Below are positions 26,112 through 38,851 of a DNA stretch of 64,000 nucleotides, piece by piece. Source of the DNA: Bryum argenteum (lineage: Eukaryota > Streptophyta > Bryopsida > Bryales > Bryaceae); assembly GCA_037043015.1 (NCBI GenBank), contig CM073323.1, positions 8,184,001 through 8,248,000 on the forward strand, given 5' to 3'. The position numbers and the translations under genes were made by a program. The notes under the pieces are model-generated. The model worked only from the letters and a program-made list of their open reading frames with translations, did no database searches and was not told the DNA's origin. Within the stretch, counting starts at the first letter, position 1. Each line of letters starts with the position of its first letter.

Positions 26112-26576
26112 GGGTCCCTTTACACTATAGACCAAGAGCCATGACTAAGAAAATTAAAATCATTTTTATGGTCTAGAGTCGTGACCATGATAAATTAAAA
26201 ATGAATTCCTGAGTCACTCTTGTAGTGTAGATTGGATTTCAATGGGACATGTTTAAGCTCGATTTTCCGAAACAAATTCTCATCATTCTCTCTTTTGCCC
26301 TCCCCTTTTTCCTACTTCTTATTGAATTTCAACCACTCAATGATTGTTGAGCCTCATGGTCTGCTTGATTGTAGTTGAGACGAGGCATTTGCTTGGACTC
26401 AACTATAATAAAGGAGACCATGAAAACATTATCCACTATGGAAGTCGTAACGTACTTTGGGGACCTCAAAGTTAGTGGTCATTCTCCTTTTTTTCAAGGT
26501 AGTGTAAAGCCAAATGAAACCAAGAGCACTTTACTCTCTAATCACAAATTTTCATGGTCCATAGTGTAAAGCGACC
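26112..26576. mobile_element. 465-bp TIR element, related copy at 53.8-54.0 kb
   Basis: Left end gggtccctttacactatag and right end (complement) ggtcgctttacactatgg form imperfect terminal inverted repeats of about 21 bp. The same terminal motif, and internal blocks such as atgaaaacattat and gaccaagagcacttta types, reappear rearranged at 53796-54015. Non-coding, so probably a non-autonomous DNA transposon. Confidence 0.6.
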
Positions 26577-27574
26577 TTGAAAGCATTACCATACTTAGGC
26601 CGAAAATAAACTTGATATTAAATCTTGATATTCGAGTTGAATCTTTATGGAATGATTTTTTTTGTAGGGGATGACTGTAAATTTTTATATTACCGAAGGT
26701 ACCCTATTGCCGTGGAATCATATTCTTGTGGTACCCCAATCACGTGTGGACTCTATTGCTACTTCAAGCTATGTTATATTATAGTAGTAAATAGTGAAAA
26801 AAAGAGTAAGATTTTTCTTTTTGTGAGGTCACTTTCTCTTTCTTGAGAGAAGTAGGTCTTTGTCTATCTTCAATAGATGCCTTAGAGACAAAATAGATAT
26901 TATCTCCCCAAGGGTTATGGGGACCTCACCATGTAGTTGAATGAACTATGCTCCTAAGTGCCACACCACCATAGGGCCTTGAACTCACAACCTCATTGAT
27001 GCCACATTTAAAAATTAAATATCTCGAAAGAAACCGCATCAACGATTCTCTTGAGCGAGAACTTCCATCAAACTAATCGAACGAGTATTGCACGAAGTAA
27101 AAAGTAGTCACATCGGAGCCGTAAGCGACAAATTACATCGAGCGGTAAACCCGAAAAAGCATTGGCAAAGGAGAAGAGGAGTACTTGGTAGCGACCGACC
27201 CGCGAGATGTATGTATGTACAGTTGACCACCGGGAGGGAGCGAGTGAGGAAATCCCGGGGGTAATACCAATGGTACTAACCCATGCAGCAGCAGCACTAT
27301 CATCAAGTGTAAGGCTGAATCAGTGCAGATCTTGATGAGGCACTTGAGTTGCCAGCAGCTTTTGCCCCATTCTTGGCTTCTTTCTTTCAACACTGGGGTT
27401 GCTAGCCTAGTAAGAGCAAGCTCATCATGTACAGACTGCCCACTTGGAGGGAAGGCCACAAAAAGTAATAATTTAAAAACCAAATTGGAAAAAGAAAAGG
27501 AAAAAAAAAAAAAAATTAAAAAGAAAAAAGAAAAAAGAAGAAGATAAGAATAGAAAAAAAGGGGTAAAAAGGAT

Positions 27575-27930
27575 CTAGCTCATCAAATGCAACACGAAGT
27601 TGTGATTTGTGTAAGCCACAAATTAAGTTATTTTTCAAGCAAAGAACTACCCTCACCTTCGTTGAAATTGCACGAGCGTTGTCTTATCAAACAGAATTCT
27701 TATGCATCTGTCAGACATAATTAAGATGAGACGTACAGATTAGATTAGAGGAAAGGATAGCTCTTTTCACGTGGAATCATCAAATGCAACATGAAGTTGT
27801 GATTTGTATAAGCCACACAAATAAGTTGTTTTTTCAAGCAAAGAACGTGAGTTTTGTAAAAAATGACACCATCGTTGTCTTATCAGACAAAATTCCTATG
27901 CATTTGTCACATGAGATGTACATTTGATAC
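27575..27930. repeat. Direct repeat pair of about 150 bp
   Basis: The segment from 27577 (catcaaatgcaacacgaagt) recurs from 27779 (catcaaatgcaacatgaagt), with matching downstream blocks ttgtcttatca and atgcat. Similarity is around 75-80 percent by eye. No coding content. Confidence 0.7.
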
Positions 27931-29119
27931 ATTGATGACGTACGTCTTTGATGATTATAAATCTCATCTAAATTATTATGTTTGACAAATGAGTGGGAAT
28001 TATTTTTTGATAAGACTCTATGACATGTGCCAATTTATCATCTTACATTTGTGCTCATATGGAGTGGTATATTTTGTAATATCACAATTTTTCTCTAATA
28101 TCACTCCTTCATATACATTGTCACACTCGTTTTCCCAATATCACATGGTTTTTTGTGTGCCATTTTACCGGGGAATTGGGGATGAAGATTTCTTATTTAT
28201 GCTAAGATGTATTGTATAGTAATTTGATAACCATACAATGGATACCAAAATTGTGATGATGAGCATGGTACCAAAGGCTGTGCTTAGGTGTGGCAGTGAG
28301 CACACATGTGATACTGTTCATGTAGTAATGCCCTTGAACAACAGTGGAAAGAACAGTACTATGGATTATAAAAACAGTGGTAGTTTGCTTGATTTTGTGT
28401 TCAACAAAATCACATATTGAATGGAGAAAAATGAAAATTGAACGGGGAAGACAACCGTGCTAAGGTAACCTGCTCAATAATGATTCAAAATTTGTAAGCA
28501 GTTTTTGTGCATGGGCAAAGTGAAGTATTTGGAAGATCATATATGATATGGTCTTGCATTTTTGGACCTTCTTAGGGTCCGTTAGGAATTTTGGAGTTGG
28601 ACTTCTAAGTGTTCTTAAGATGGTGCAATCTGAAATGTTTATGGTGAGTACATCAGAATTAGCCTTCAAAGCGATTGTGCACCTTCTTCAAATTTCACCC
28701 TAGTAGGTTATTTTTAGTATTGCAATGTTCAGAGGGGTCTTTTTTATGAAGTCCATTTAAGAATGAAGAAGCTTGTACCTTTTAAGCTAATCTAAGACTT
28801 TAGGGCATGATCAATAGGCACTCCAAACAATCACTAAAACGGTATCATTTATGCACTTGTGGCTCCAATAAAGTCGTGAGTATACAACCCCAAAACGCTG
28901 TGGCGCAATTTACACCCGTTTACTTACTAGCAGAGTTGGCATGTAATGAGCGAGTAAAAGGGAGCAACATTGTTTAATTTTGCCCAACAACTTAGGCATT
29001 ATGTTCAACTTCTCTCTCTTTGCACGACTAACGCCGCTCGCGGTCTCGGATTAGCACATGAACTTGTCTTGAGGATTGGGATATGAGATCGAAATAAAAA
29101 TAAAAAATAATTTGCATGC

Positions 29120-29420
29120 AGCACGCTCGTTATAACAATGCCACGAACTTCTCGATTCTCCAACTCCAGTTCTCGCACCTTTGACTTGATTTCTCCATTC
29201 TCCAACTTGATTTCTCAAATCTCCAACTCCAGTTCTAGCGCCCTTGACTTAAATCCCTCAACCTCCCTCACCAAGCAGCTACGGTGCTCCCCATCCTCGG
29301 TCCTCACCTCAGCCTGCACCACAGCTAGTTGTGCCCCAAGTTCTCCTACCTACTCAGATGTAGACTGTGCTAATGCTTCAAGCTTCTCCTCGAAGTTCAA
29401 ATTCCGCCAAAGCAACTGCC
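29120..29420 (-). pseudogene. Coiled-coil gene remnant
   Basis: Read on the minus strand from about 29412, the frame gives NLNFEEKLEALAQSTSEVG and continues through Glu/Leu-rich heptad-like sequence to EIKLENGEIKSKVRELELEN. An in-frame TGA interrupts it near 29216. The DNA carries short internal repeats (gaactggagttggaga). It looks like the remains of a coiled-coil protein, possibly a transposon gag-like or chromosomal structural protein; the family is not recognised. Confidence 0.5.
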
Positions 29421-30554
29421 AAACAATCAATGAAAAGAACAAAAGTTGACATACTTCCAATTCCAAACTGCTAGGATAGAGTTTGTTCTTAAAAAGCCGC
29501 AGCCAAGCAACTAAAATACATCCTCGAGCTCCAGCTTCGCCGAACAATGGTCGTACTCACGCCACCTACTACTCCTGAAACGTCAACTGAATAATCCACC
29601 TCTTCCTTGGAGATCAAGTTGTTTGAAGACTGTATAAAAGCAATTTCAAACAACTCCTACCATGCTTGACGCTTTGAGCCATGTTGCATTGACGTTAGAA
29701 TCTAGACAACCTCCACTACATTTGTCTCATGGACATTCTTATTTAAATCATAAGCACCATTTGCAAGCAGATTAAGGACCAACTGGTCAGAGATGCCAAC
29801 CTTTGTCCAATGAGTGAGTTGAGATTAAAGTGAGAAGGTTGTTTGAACAACGGAATAATACATTCTCCAAATTATGACACGATTCAAAGATAGGAGCATA
29901 AAAGTTGAGGCACGCATGAGGAAGAGCAAGGAGTAGCTGAGAAGAAGGAGACAAAGTATATGGAGTAGATGAATAATACATTCGCAGATGCACAATAGTC
30001 ACATTGGTCAGAAGTGGGCATTGACACCTCTTGAAAACAGAGGCAATGGCTGAGAAGATGAGAGCCACACTTATTTTTGATGAGCACAAAGTATCAAACT
30101 TTTGCACAAGAAGAGCATGTTGGTATAATCTCAAATTGAAGGAAGATGAATCATTGTTCTCATTATTTTAAGAAAAATATTCTTGTCTTCTAGTGCAATT
30201 TGTATAGTTGCCAATTACACAAGATAATGCATGGATGGTCACCCCTAGGTAGAAGCAACACAATGCTAAGTATACTCATATACTCACACCTATTTTGCAT
30301 TAGTGTATTGTTGGTACATCTAGTGCAATGAGGAGGAAAGGCCAATGAGTTCCAAATGACACTCTAAACTCCCTAAAGGGAAACTCATTTTAATGCTAGA
30401 TGTTGTGCATTGGAATCAAAATCCATCAACTATCCAACAAAAGCTTTGGTTGTTCAGATGTCCAAAATTGCTACTTTAGAGTATTGAGAGTAGAAATGTT
30501 GGTTCAACACAATTTGCCATCAACCACCATAAATCACAAGTTCCAATGATCCCC
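29421..30554. other. Intergenic, no gene seen
   Basis: Short frames only, for example 115 codons on the minus strand ending at 29787 with no family resemblance. Confidence 0.5.
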
Positions 30555-31502
30555 TTGTACAGTGGGGTACAGTTTGCTTACGAATTCCTCCTCAGAGGGA
30601 GTTTTTGTAAAAAGTTTGATAATTCGTTGTGAACTCAAAAATGATCGGAATCGAAATCCGTAAAGTGTGCTGGAATCACATTAGAGTGTATTACAATACT
30701 ATGATGAAATATCAATTCCTTTTTGTAATACCACTTTGCATATTTCAATTACTTCATACACAATCTACCATTGACTACTCTTACTTTCTGTTCTATTTGA
30801 GGTGTTCATTTCAGTTGAAAATTCGAAATCAGCTTTTGAAGTTGTTCTTAGGGTACTTGGGCACACATTTGTGGCATCATTGATATACCTTGTGTTTAGT
30901 TTTTGGCTTGGAGAATTTTTTCAGTAAGTCCCAATAGCCAGTAAACTTTGCCAAGAACATGTGAAAGCCTTTCACACAATCACATGTCCCCCAAATACTA
31001 ACAAATGTCCTCGAAGGATGGTTGGAGGCTATCAAAGTCATGACACTCAGGCCTAGCTTAAATTCTTATAGTATTCTTACCAATTTTGAAGGAAGATTCA
31101 ATTTCCACTTTGGGTTCTAATTAGAGATTCATAAGAAACCGCTTCAATACCAAAAAATTCAAAAGAGGAAATTCTTTTTATTATTCTAGTATGTGCCTAA
31201 GTATCCCAAGAACAACTTCAAAAGCTGATTTCGAATTTTCAACTGAAATGAACATCTCAAATAGAACAAAAAGTAAGAGTAGTCAATGGTAGATTGTGTA
31301 TGAAGTAATTAAAATATGCAAAATGGTACTACAAAAAGGAATTGATATTTCATCATAGTATTGTAATACACCTTGATGTGATTCCAGCACACTTTACGGA
31401 TTTCGATTCCGATCATTTTTGAGTTCACAATGAATTATCAAACTTTTCACAAAAACTCCTTTTGAGGAGGAATTCGTAAGCAAAATGTACCCCACTGTAC
31501 AA
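30555..31502. mobile_element. 948-bp foldback inverted-repeat element
   Basis: Arms 30555-30863 and about 31191-31502 are inverted copies of each other, roughly 90 percent or better identical by eye. They start ttgtacagtggggtac at the left and end with its exact complement at the right. The 330-bp centre is unpaired and non-coding. Structure fits a foldback/MITE-type DNA element; no target-site duplication was resolved. An 84-codon frame in the left arm (30629-30883) is a by-product. Confidence 0.85.
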
Positions 31503-32440
31503 CAACCCTTCTCATGCCTCAATCCCTCATAGCTTCGGCACCCTTGAACAAAAAAATACAAAAGAGAATTAGAGTCTTGAGATATGGCTTTGGAATGCCG
31601 TATTCAATGTCCTTTTTCAATGCCAATATTAGCAGTGCCCTTAGTGCTACATAATCAATTTGAAATTTAGTATTCAGAGTAGAAAGTTTGTTTGTTTTGT
31701 TCGGTTTTAGACGTCATATTATGATCTCATGCGCCACCACACAGATCGGGCCATAAGAGGTCTCGTTCGAAGCTAGATTTTTTTGTAGAGTTGTCGAAAA
31801 TGATTGGATTGGAAACCAGGTTGTCAAACCGAGCTATTGAATCTTAAAGTAATTTTGGCCCCCGAATCACCGAACACTACAAAAATAACCTAATTAATTT
31901 GACATACTAGTTTCAATGAAAGCAAACCAACTCTCCAACCGAATCAGATTATTTGGCATACAAATTGCATCAGTTTTACAAAGTAGAATTTCTAAATGAT
32001 GGGCATTTTCATAAAAAATGAATTGGACTAAGAGGTATGAGGCATATATGCATTGAGATTCACATCAATTGAGAGTTTGTGTTAAGCAAAATGAGCAGGG
32101 ATCGGTAATAAGGTTGCCGAATCCCTCAATACAGACATTTAGCTGGTAGCAAATGTTGAGAAGCAAAACAAATTGTCCGTCACCACTCCTTGCGTCCTCT
32201 GATTGCGTTACCAAGCAAGCCTTTCTGCATCAAACTCATCTTCTGTTCATGGTCGCCTCGTGACTACAGCAAATGAATGGACACTGTCCTCTTGCCAGTT
32301 AGTAAAATCTGTACAGTACATCGAAACATGTGAGTAGAAAAGAATCTGCTCTCTACCACCAACTAACCATCGAGCTCTAAATAGAATCACCACCACTAAA
32401 AACCAAGCTTCAATTTGCTGCAACAACGGCAGGCTTGCAA
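31503..32440. other. Intergenic and 3' UTR of the hydrolase gene
   Basis: No gene seen. The last few hundred bases should be the 3' UTR of the minus-strand alpha/beta hydrolase whose stop is at 32441. Confidence 0.5.
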
Positions 32441-34465
32441 TCATGATGGCAAGGCAGCAAGCCATGGCAGAAGCTTGGCATGCACAAGATCAGGTCGGTC
32501 ATCGTGAGGGCAATGGCCGACACCCTGGAGAAGATGAAGCTCAACAGCAGGATTCGTCTCGGGGAGAGCTTGGAAGTACTTCCCCACGGGACCATTGATG
32601 GGCGTGAAGGGATCTTCGTCACCCCACAGCACGAGAATCGGGTTCTGGATCGATGGAATCAACGTGTCTGGCTTCGGACCCGGCGGACCTGTGATTATGG
32701 ACACGAACGCGTCCAATGCCCCTTCTGTATCTGCAGGCTTCACTATCACCTGCAGCCATCATCACAATATCAATGAGAAATCATGCTAATGTTATCGATT
32801 CTTAAGAGTTTTTATGGCTGTGGCTAGTACCTCTACGAGTTCATCGTCCACTGCTTCTTTGTTGCTGTACACGGACTGTAATACAGTCTTCAAGTTGTCC
32901 CTGATCACAAAACGATGATGGTGTTAATAATCTGGTAAAAAAGTGTAGAGAGCATTAGGATTTGTTGCTGTACACGGACTGTAAGATGGTCTTCAAGTTG
33001 TTCCTGATTACGAAAGGTTAAGCATGTTAAGAGGTATGGAGAAGAGTAGGATTAGGGTGTGGGAGGTGTGCGTGTACTTCGATTTGACTCGGTTGAAGAG
33101 ACGGGTGGCGATCGAGGGTTGCTGGAGGAGGAAATCAATGAGCCACAACAACGGAATGGCCAGCTTGAGGCGCCAGTCGTCCGTGACGGCTTTGTTGTTC
33201 ATGCCTCCTGCACAATTGAGCAGCACCGTTCCGCTCACTAGCTTCAATGGCGCAGCTTCTGCACAGGAAAATGGAACCACTTAAGTGACATATCCTTCTC
33301 AAAAATAAGTATGAGAAGTCCTACCATACATTCTCGGTAATATGAACTTATAAGTAAACATCCACCACCGATGAATCATGAACACCATCCATGCATTGAA
33401 ACGTACGCAATCTTGTGTCCAGAGTGGCAATTTGGGGTTACATGATACGGTATGCAGGTCTAGGGTGAGGGTTTTACCAGCGGATGCAATGAGACATGCG
33501 AGGCTACCAATGGAGTTTCCCACAAGAACAGTAGGCTTGCCGATTACTTCCTTGATGAAGTCCACGAGTTGCTGCAACAACAGTACAATCAATGAAATGG
33601 TGTGTGGAGATTCAATGAAGCAAAGTTACGAAGTTTGGTGGAGACTTACGTCGCCCCAGGTTTCCATCGTATACTGGAAATTGGAAGGCTTAGCGGAGGC
33701 TCCTAATCCGAGCAAATCGATCGCGTACACTGTGTTGGATTCAGCCAGCACGCCAATATTCCTGCAGCCCAACGTCCAATCAATAGCACATTCTCTCACG
33801 TGCACGGAATCGGTTGATGATTCATGGTGAGGATCGATTTTCTAATGGAGGTGTGCATTACCTTCGCCAGTGTCCAATGGAGGCACCGAAACCGTGAACA
33901 AGAAGCACCGGCGGACCATTGCCTTGCACGGTGTACGCGATCGAGTAGCCTCGCCATGTCCACTCCCGTTGCGTTCCGTAAATTGCCTTCAGCTCCGGGC
34001 TGATACATGACGATTCTTCACATGCTGCCACTTCTTCTTCCTGCGCAACTCGCCCCAATTCAGTACCAGCCCCAATTGGCATGCATGCATAACATTCTGT
34101 AGCTACATTCTGTGCAAGCTCCCTTCTCATAGCTTTCCTTGTCCCTCCAGTTAGGGCTGTGTATATCATGATAGTCGACAGGAGGGCGGGCGACTACCTA
34201 CGGGTGATGAGTCTGCTGCAGCGATGGCGGCTTCAATTGCGGCTTGCGAAGGCTCGGGAGCCAAAATGCCCACTGTCACTGCTGCAACGCCCTCTTTCTC
34301 GTTCGTTTTGTCTTGGTCACCGCCCTCCACAGCTCTCACAATTGACAATCTCTGCAGTCTGATTGTTGACTTTGATGGAGGAGTGCGACGTAATTGAGCA
34401 GACAAAGCAGGCTGCCTCCATCCAGTGCAGTGAGGGAGCCAGAGCGCAGAACTCGCTAAGGCCAT
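32441..34465 (-). CDS. Plastid alpha/beta hydrolase (At5g19850 type), 7 exons
   Basis: Minus-strand exons 34465-34202, 34040-33862, 33761-33650, 33571-33478, 33258-33078, 32900-32831 and 32749-32441 give 1209 nt (402 aa), all GT-AG and in phase. The first 50 residues are Ser/Arg-rich and poor in acidic residues, as in a chloroplast transit peptide. The oxyanion HG is in LVHGFGAS. The nucleophile elbow is GNSIG, the acid is in LVLWGDEDPFTP and the histidine in GVGHCPHDDRP. NCAGGMNNKAV and the EGALDAFVSI block are diagnostic of the At5g19850 group rather than pheophytinase or CLD1. Substrate unknown; an ester or lipid-like substrate in the plastid is inference. Intron 5 holds a truncated copy of exon 6. 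Confidence 0.93.
32961..33003 (-). repeat. Truncated duplicate of hydrolase exon 6 in intron 5
   Basis: Read on the minus strand, aatcag is followed by a near copy of exon 6 that still encodes NNLKT(I)LQSVYSNK, then breaks off and meets TAA two codons later. The offset to the real exon is 103 bp and flanking intron bases are partly duplicated. The acceptor is intact and no donor follows. Inclusion would truncate the enzyme before its catalytic Asp and His. Confidence 0.8.
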
Positions 34466-36304
34466 GGCGACACCGCCAGAATTGCAAAAAACAAGCGCAA
34501 TGGCGAGCTTGTGATGCTGCGATCGGGTGAATGGCGCGCAATAAGTTCACAGCCACACAGGAATCGATCGACGACCAATCCATTCGCTTCTGCTGTCCCG
34601 CTCCCTGAACTCAATCCGGGGTGGTGGTCCCCTGCATCAGCTTTAGAAAACCTTATGGCCCACTTATGGCCCACTTATCAAAAAGGTGATGAAGTAAAAG
34701 AGAAACTTCAACATATTTAGAGGCCGAGAGGATAGAGTGTTCGTTCGACTTATCCTTGCATGCACGCCCAGATGTCATCACTCATCACACTAATGGCGGG
34801 ACTCTCAGGGCGAATACTATATTAGTTCCTACCTAGCGACTACACTAAATTTGATAATTAGTGTTAGATACACTAATTTACATAAACATATTATAAGTTT
34901 TTACTGTTGTTCAATAATTTTACCCACTATATTGGTCAAGATGGGGGTCCTTATATAGTATCAGAATCAATGCTCTTGGTAAATTTTTTAAAACAAAAGT
35001 AAAAACTTAAAGCATTTTCAAATCTTATAATAATCTAACACTAATTATCAAATTTAGTGTAGTGCCTTAGAGATACCCGACATGGTATCTCTCTAAGGGC
35101 TCAAAAGGTGATCCTTTATTGTAGTGATGAACATCTTGGGGTTTTTTCCTCACAAGGTCACTTACCAGAGTCCATACTTGTGTTAGGGAGCTTCTACATA
35201 CATATATTTTTCCTTTCTACCAATATTATACCATAATTCATTTATGGGTAAGTTTGTAAGTACAAAAATCAATTTTCAAATATTTATGTTTTTGAGCATA
35301 ATAGCATCCTCTACCTTTGCTCAACAAAAGGTCTTGATGTTTACCTCATACCAAGCTAATACAAACCCTCGACTCCGAGGCCTAATTAAGTGTGTGCGAC
35401 TCTCCGCATCCATGACTCACTTGTTCACATGGGTTCCTGTGCGTCAGAGGAGTTGCAACCTCTCTTCTACCTCCACGTTCCTTTCTCGCCATCGCAGACA
35501 AACCTCCGGGAATCGTGGATGTGACTCTCTTGTTGTACCGTCACATCACCAAGTGACTCCAAGTTTGTATAAAAAGCAGTGGATTTAGAGAGCCCGTCTT
35601 CCTGCCGGCCCATGCCGCAGAATATCCATCACCGACCCTGCCAAGCCTCTCCGAAGCATTCCGAAGGTTGGGCTCTAGATGCTCTAAGTGTATACTTGAA
35701 ACTTGAAAGTATAAGAATATTCTTGTATGCACGTTATCATGCACAAAATACATCAAAATTATCCCTTTTTTGGACCTTTTGAATGTAAGGAAACTTTTTG
35801 TATTCAATTTGTGTTTAAAAAAAAATAAAATGTAACTAGCTCATGAAATTTTAAAATTAAAAAAAAGAAAAGAAAAAAAAGTGGGTACATGTATCTTTCA
35901 ACCAAGGATGTCACAGAACCGTGCAACCTTCTCAACAGTTCAAATTGTTGCAAACCATGGCCCCTAAAGTGGTCGCCCTTTCACACTAAGATGGGCAAAA
36001 GCCATGCCCTTCAATCCTTGAACGATGCTACAGCAAAATTCTAGTAGCTGTGGTCCAGGAATGAGAAAGTGACAATTGGAACCCAACAGTGAAACCATAG
36101 TCCTCTTCGATCCACATCGTCGAAGAATTCACTACCCAACAAAATCATTCAATCGAAGCGACTCATTAGATTGCGAGGAGGAAGAAGAACAAGGCATGTT
36201 CCACGTGTTGATGATCAAGGTCGCCGGTGGGATTGCAGAGATAGAGAGGAGCTAGCTTGTCTCATTCATTTCGTATCTTGCCTGCTTAACTTGTTAGCGC
36301 GACG
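34466..36304. other. Shared promoter region of two divergent genes
   Basis: The 1.84 kb between the start codons of the hydrolase (minus) and the quinone oxidoreductase (plus). It contains the 225-bp MITE at 34839-35063. A 114-codon frame at 35244-35588 begins with a leader-like MFLSIIASSTFAQQ but has no recognisable family; I regard it as doubtful. Confidence 0.6.
34839..35063. mobile_element. 225-bp MITE, copy 2
   Basis: Same length as the copy at 8368-8592 and nearly identical, including both 27-bp terminal inverted repeats. It sits about 370 bp upstream of the hydrolase ATG, within a divergent promoter region, so it could influence either gene. No clear target-site duplication. Confidence 0.87.
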
Positions 36305-38851
36305 ATGGCCATCCCTCAGACGATGCGCGCCGTGCAGTACTTCAAATTCGGAGGTGGAGCTTCAGATCTTCAGGTCAGTCGATCATTTCTCCTGTAATTA
36401 AGCCTCCTATTCCAAGAATGATCACTTCTGTTTAACCTCCCAGAAGTCCACACACGTACTTAGTGTTTATCATCAATCGAGTCCAAATTCATAGTCCTCG
36501 ATGTGCCAATGTCCTCTTAATTTGTTGGCTATGTCCGACGATTGTTAGCTTACACGGGGAGGAATGTAAAGTGACATCAACGCAGCTGCTATTTCAAAGC
36601 GAGAGAGGCTCATAGTAGTCCATTGATTTTCATCGATTACTGTGGTTTTTTTGGGTTAGGGTTTGGCTAACGTGCTTGTGAGTGCAGCATGTGGAAGTAG
36701 CAGTTCCAGCTCCATCGAAGGACCAGGTGTTGGTGAAAGTCGAGGCTGCCAGTATTAATCCAGTTGACTGGAAAGCTATTCAGAAAGGTCTCATAAGGAT
36801 TGTTGCTCCGTCCAAGCTTCCGCACACACCAGGTGCCACCCTTTTGAGTTTACTTAAATGGTACGAATGCAAAGTTTGTCAACTTGTTTCTAGGATAAGG
36901 ACTTCTCTACCCTCAAGTGAGATCTTTCGTAGAGTTGACCAACATGCTCAGATGCTGGGATCGGAAGAAATATACTAGTTTACCACAAAAAATCCAGAGC
37001 ATGCTTGTCCTGTGGAGTGAGCAGGCTTTTACTCGTTTGTTGGGTCCTTACGTCTAGCCTATCAACTATCGAGATTAATATGTATTATGGCTCTTTGTTG
37101 CGTGCAATGGCAGGCACTGACCTTGCAGGTGAAGTTGTTGGACTTGGGCCTGGAGTAACATCGTTCGCCATTGGAGACAAAGTGGCCAGTTGGACGGGTG
37201 TCGGGGTATGTACATCATTTAACGTGGTAGCTCAGACAATGTATGATTGATGATCAAATCGGAGATCTTGCGACCGTACTTGAATTCCAGGAAGAATCTG
37301 AAGTCATAATAGATTATTACTGTGGAATTGAGAATAAGAAAGAACGCAGCTAGTCTTAAAAACAGGATGTCTTTAAACGCATCGAATATGGAGGGTTGCA
37401 GAAACAATCACATATTTACTTCTGAGCCATTCCGCAAGTGAAGTGCCGGTTCAAGACATATGATATTTAAATATAACGGATTCATATTTTAATGTTTCAC
37501 AAACCTGATCACTGCCACTAAAGTATTGGGAACCGTTATTGTACCTTCAATGTCAAGACTTGTTCCAGCAGTGATGATTTCTGGGTGGATGCAGATAGGA
37601 GGAGCGTTGGCCGAGTACGCACTAGCGCCCATTAAGTCCACAGCCAAGAGACCAGCGAATGTATCACCAGTGGATGGAGCGGCACTCGGCGTTGCAGCTC
37701 AAAGTGCATTGCAGAGTCTGCGTGATTACGGAGACATCAAACTGGATGGGAGTTCCAAGGACAAGAACGTCCTCGTTACCGCTGCTTCGGGTGGTGTCGG
37801 TACCTACGCCGTTCAGGTGTGCACCACAACTTACTCCTCTTTGAACGGCATGGTATGATAATGGTCAAATGGCATTGCTCATTCTGTCGACTAGTCTTCA
37901 ATTAGATATACAAATCTCTAAACAACTTCTACGTGAGGATCATTTAAATGGGAGGGCTTACAAGCTTTCACCTACAAGGCCATAGTTTAGTATGTGTGTG
38001 AGTGCCAAGCACAGGTTTGAACTTTGCAGTTCAAAATATCAAAGAGATCAAACTTTGCAGTACAAAATCATTTCATATGAGGAATACAATGCCTTGTATT
38101 AAGTTGATAACTATTTTATATGCATAAAACTTGAAGAATTGGCTAACAAGAGTATAGATTGAGTCTGTAACACATGTGCACAGAGTGCATTCTGTTTTGA
38201 GAGTTAGGGGTAGAGCATTTGAAGAGTATATGAGGAATGCAATGCCTTGCTTTAGTTAGGTTAATCTTCATGTGCACAATGTGCATTCCTATTTGAGAGT
38301 CGGGGGCTGAGATTACACTCATTGGAAGAGCAGTACTGAATCGAAATAATGTTGGAATGTCTGCTCGTGATCAGCTTGCCAAGTTGGGAGGGGCACACGT
38401 GACAGCAACATGCGGCACCCGCAACATAGACTTGATAAAATCCCTCGGAGCAGACGAGGTTCTCGATTACAAAACTCCGGAAGGATCCCAGTTCCAGAGC
38501 CCCTCCGGAAAGAAGTACGACGTGGTGATTCACTGTGGACACTCCCAACCATTCGGCGCCTTCAAACCACAATTAGCCTCCACCGCAAGAGTAATCGACT
38601 TAACCCCGTCTCCGACGAGCCTCGTGACTGCAGGGTGGCAGAACTTGACATTCGCATCGCACAAATTCGTGCCGTTTCTCATGAAAGCCAAGAGTGAGGA
38701 TCTTGCTCTGCTTTGCAACCTCGTCAGTGAGGGAAAGCTCAAGACTATTGTGGATTCTACTACGCCTTTGTCGCGTGCTGAGGAAGCTTGGCAGAAACAG
38801 ATTGATGGCCATTCTACTGGCAAGGTGGTGATTACCGTGGGTGAAGAGTAA
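36305..38851 (+). CDS. Quinone oxidoreductase, MDR family (ceQORH type), 5 exons
   Basis: Exons 36305-36373, 36688-36832, 37114-37205, 37595-37816 and 38375-38851 give 1005 nt (334 aa), GT-AG throughout and in phase. Medium-chain dehydrogenase/reductase fold: N-terminal GroES-like half with NPVDWK and GTDLAGEVVGLGPGV, then a Rossmann NADPH site TAASGGVGTYAVQ (exon 4). HVTATCGTRN, GADEVLDYKTPEG and DGHSTGKVV near the end match the Arabidopsis chloroplast envelope quinone oxidoreductase homologue At4g13010 (329 aa). No zinc-ligand cysteines, as expected for the quinone oxidoreductase branch. That protein reaches the envelope without a cleaved transit peptide, and none is seen here. It reduces reactive carbonyls in known relatives. 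The last exon and 3' UTR are tandemly duplicated downstream. Confidence 0.94.

Larger units (their letters stand above)
24680..29119. other. Intergenic, AT-rich, no gene seen
   Basis: Contains a TIR element (26112-26576), a direct repeat pair (27575-27930), an AG/A-rich simple stretch at 27490-27560 and a GC-richer patch at 27050-27480 of unknown nature. Nothing protein-like was recognised. Confidence 0.5.

Noticed and set aside
27050-27480. GC-richer patch that might be a structured RNA
   Set aside because: No recognisable snRNA, snoRNA or miRNA motif; minus-strand frame is unremarkable.
35244-35588. 114-codon ORF with leader-like start
   Set aside because: The mature part is arginine/serine-rich with no patterned residues, and there is no support beyond openness.
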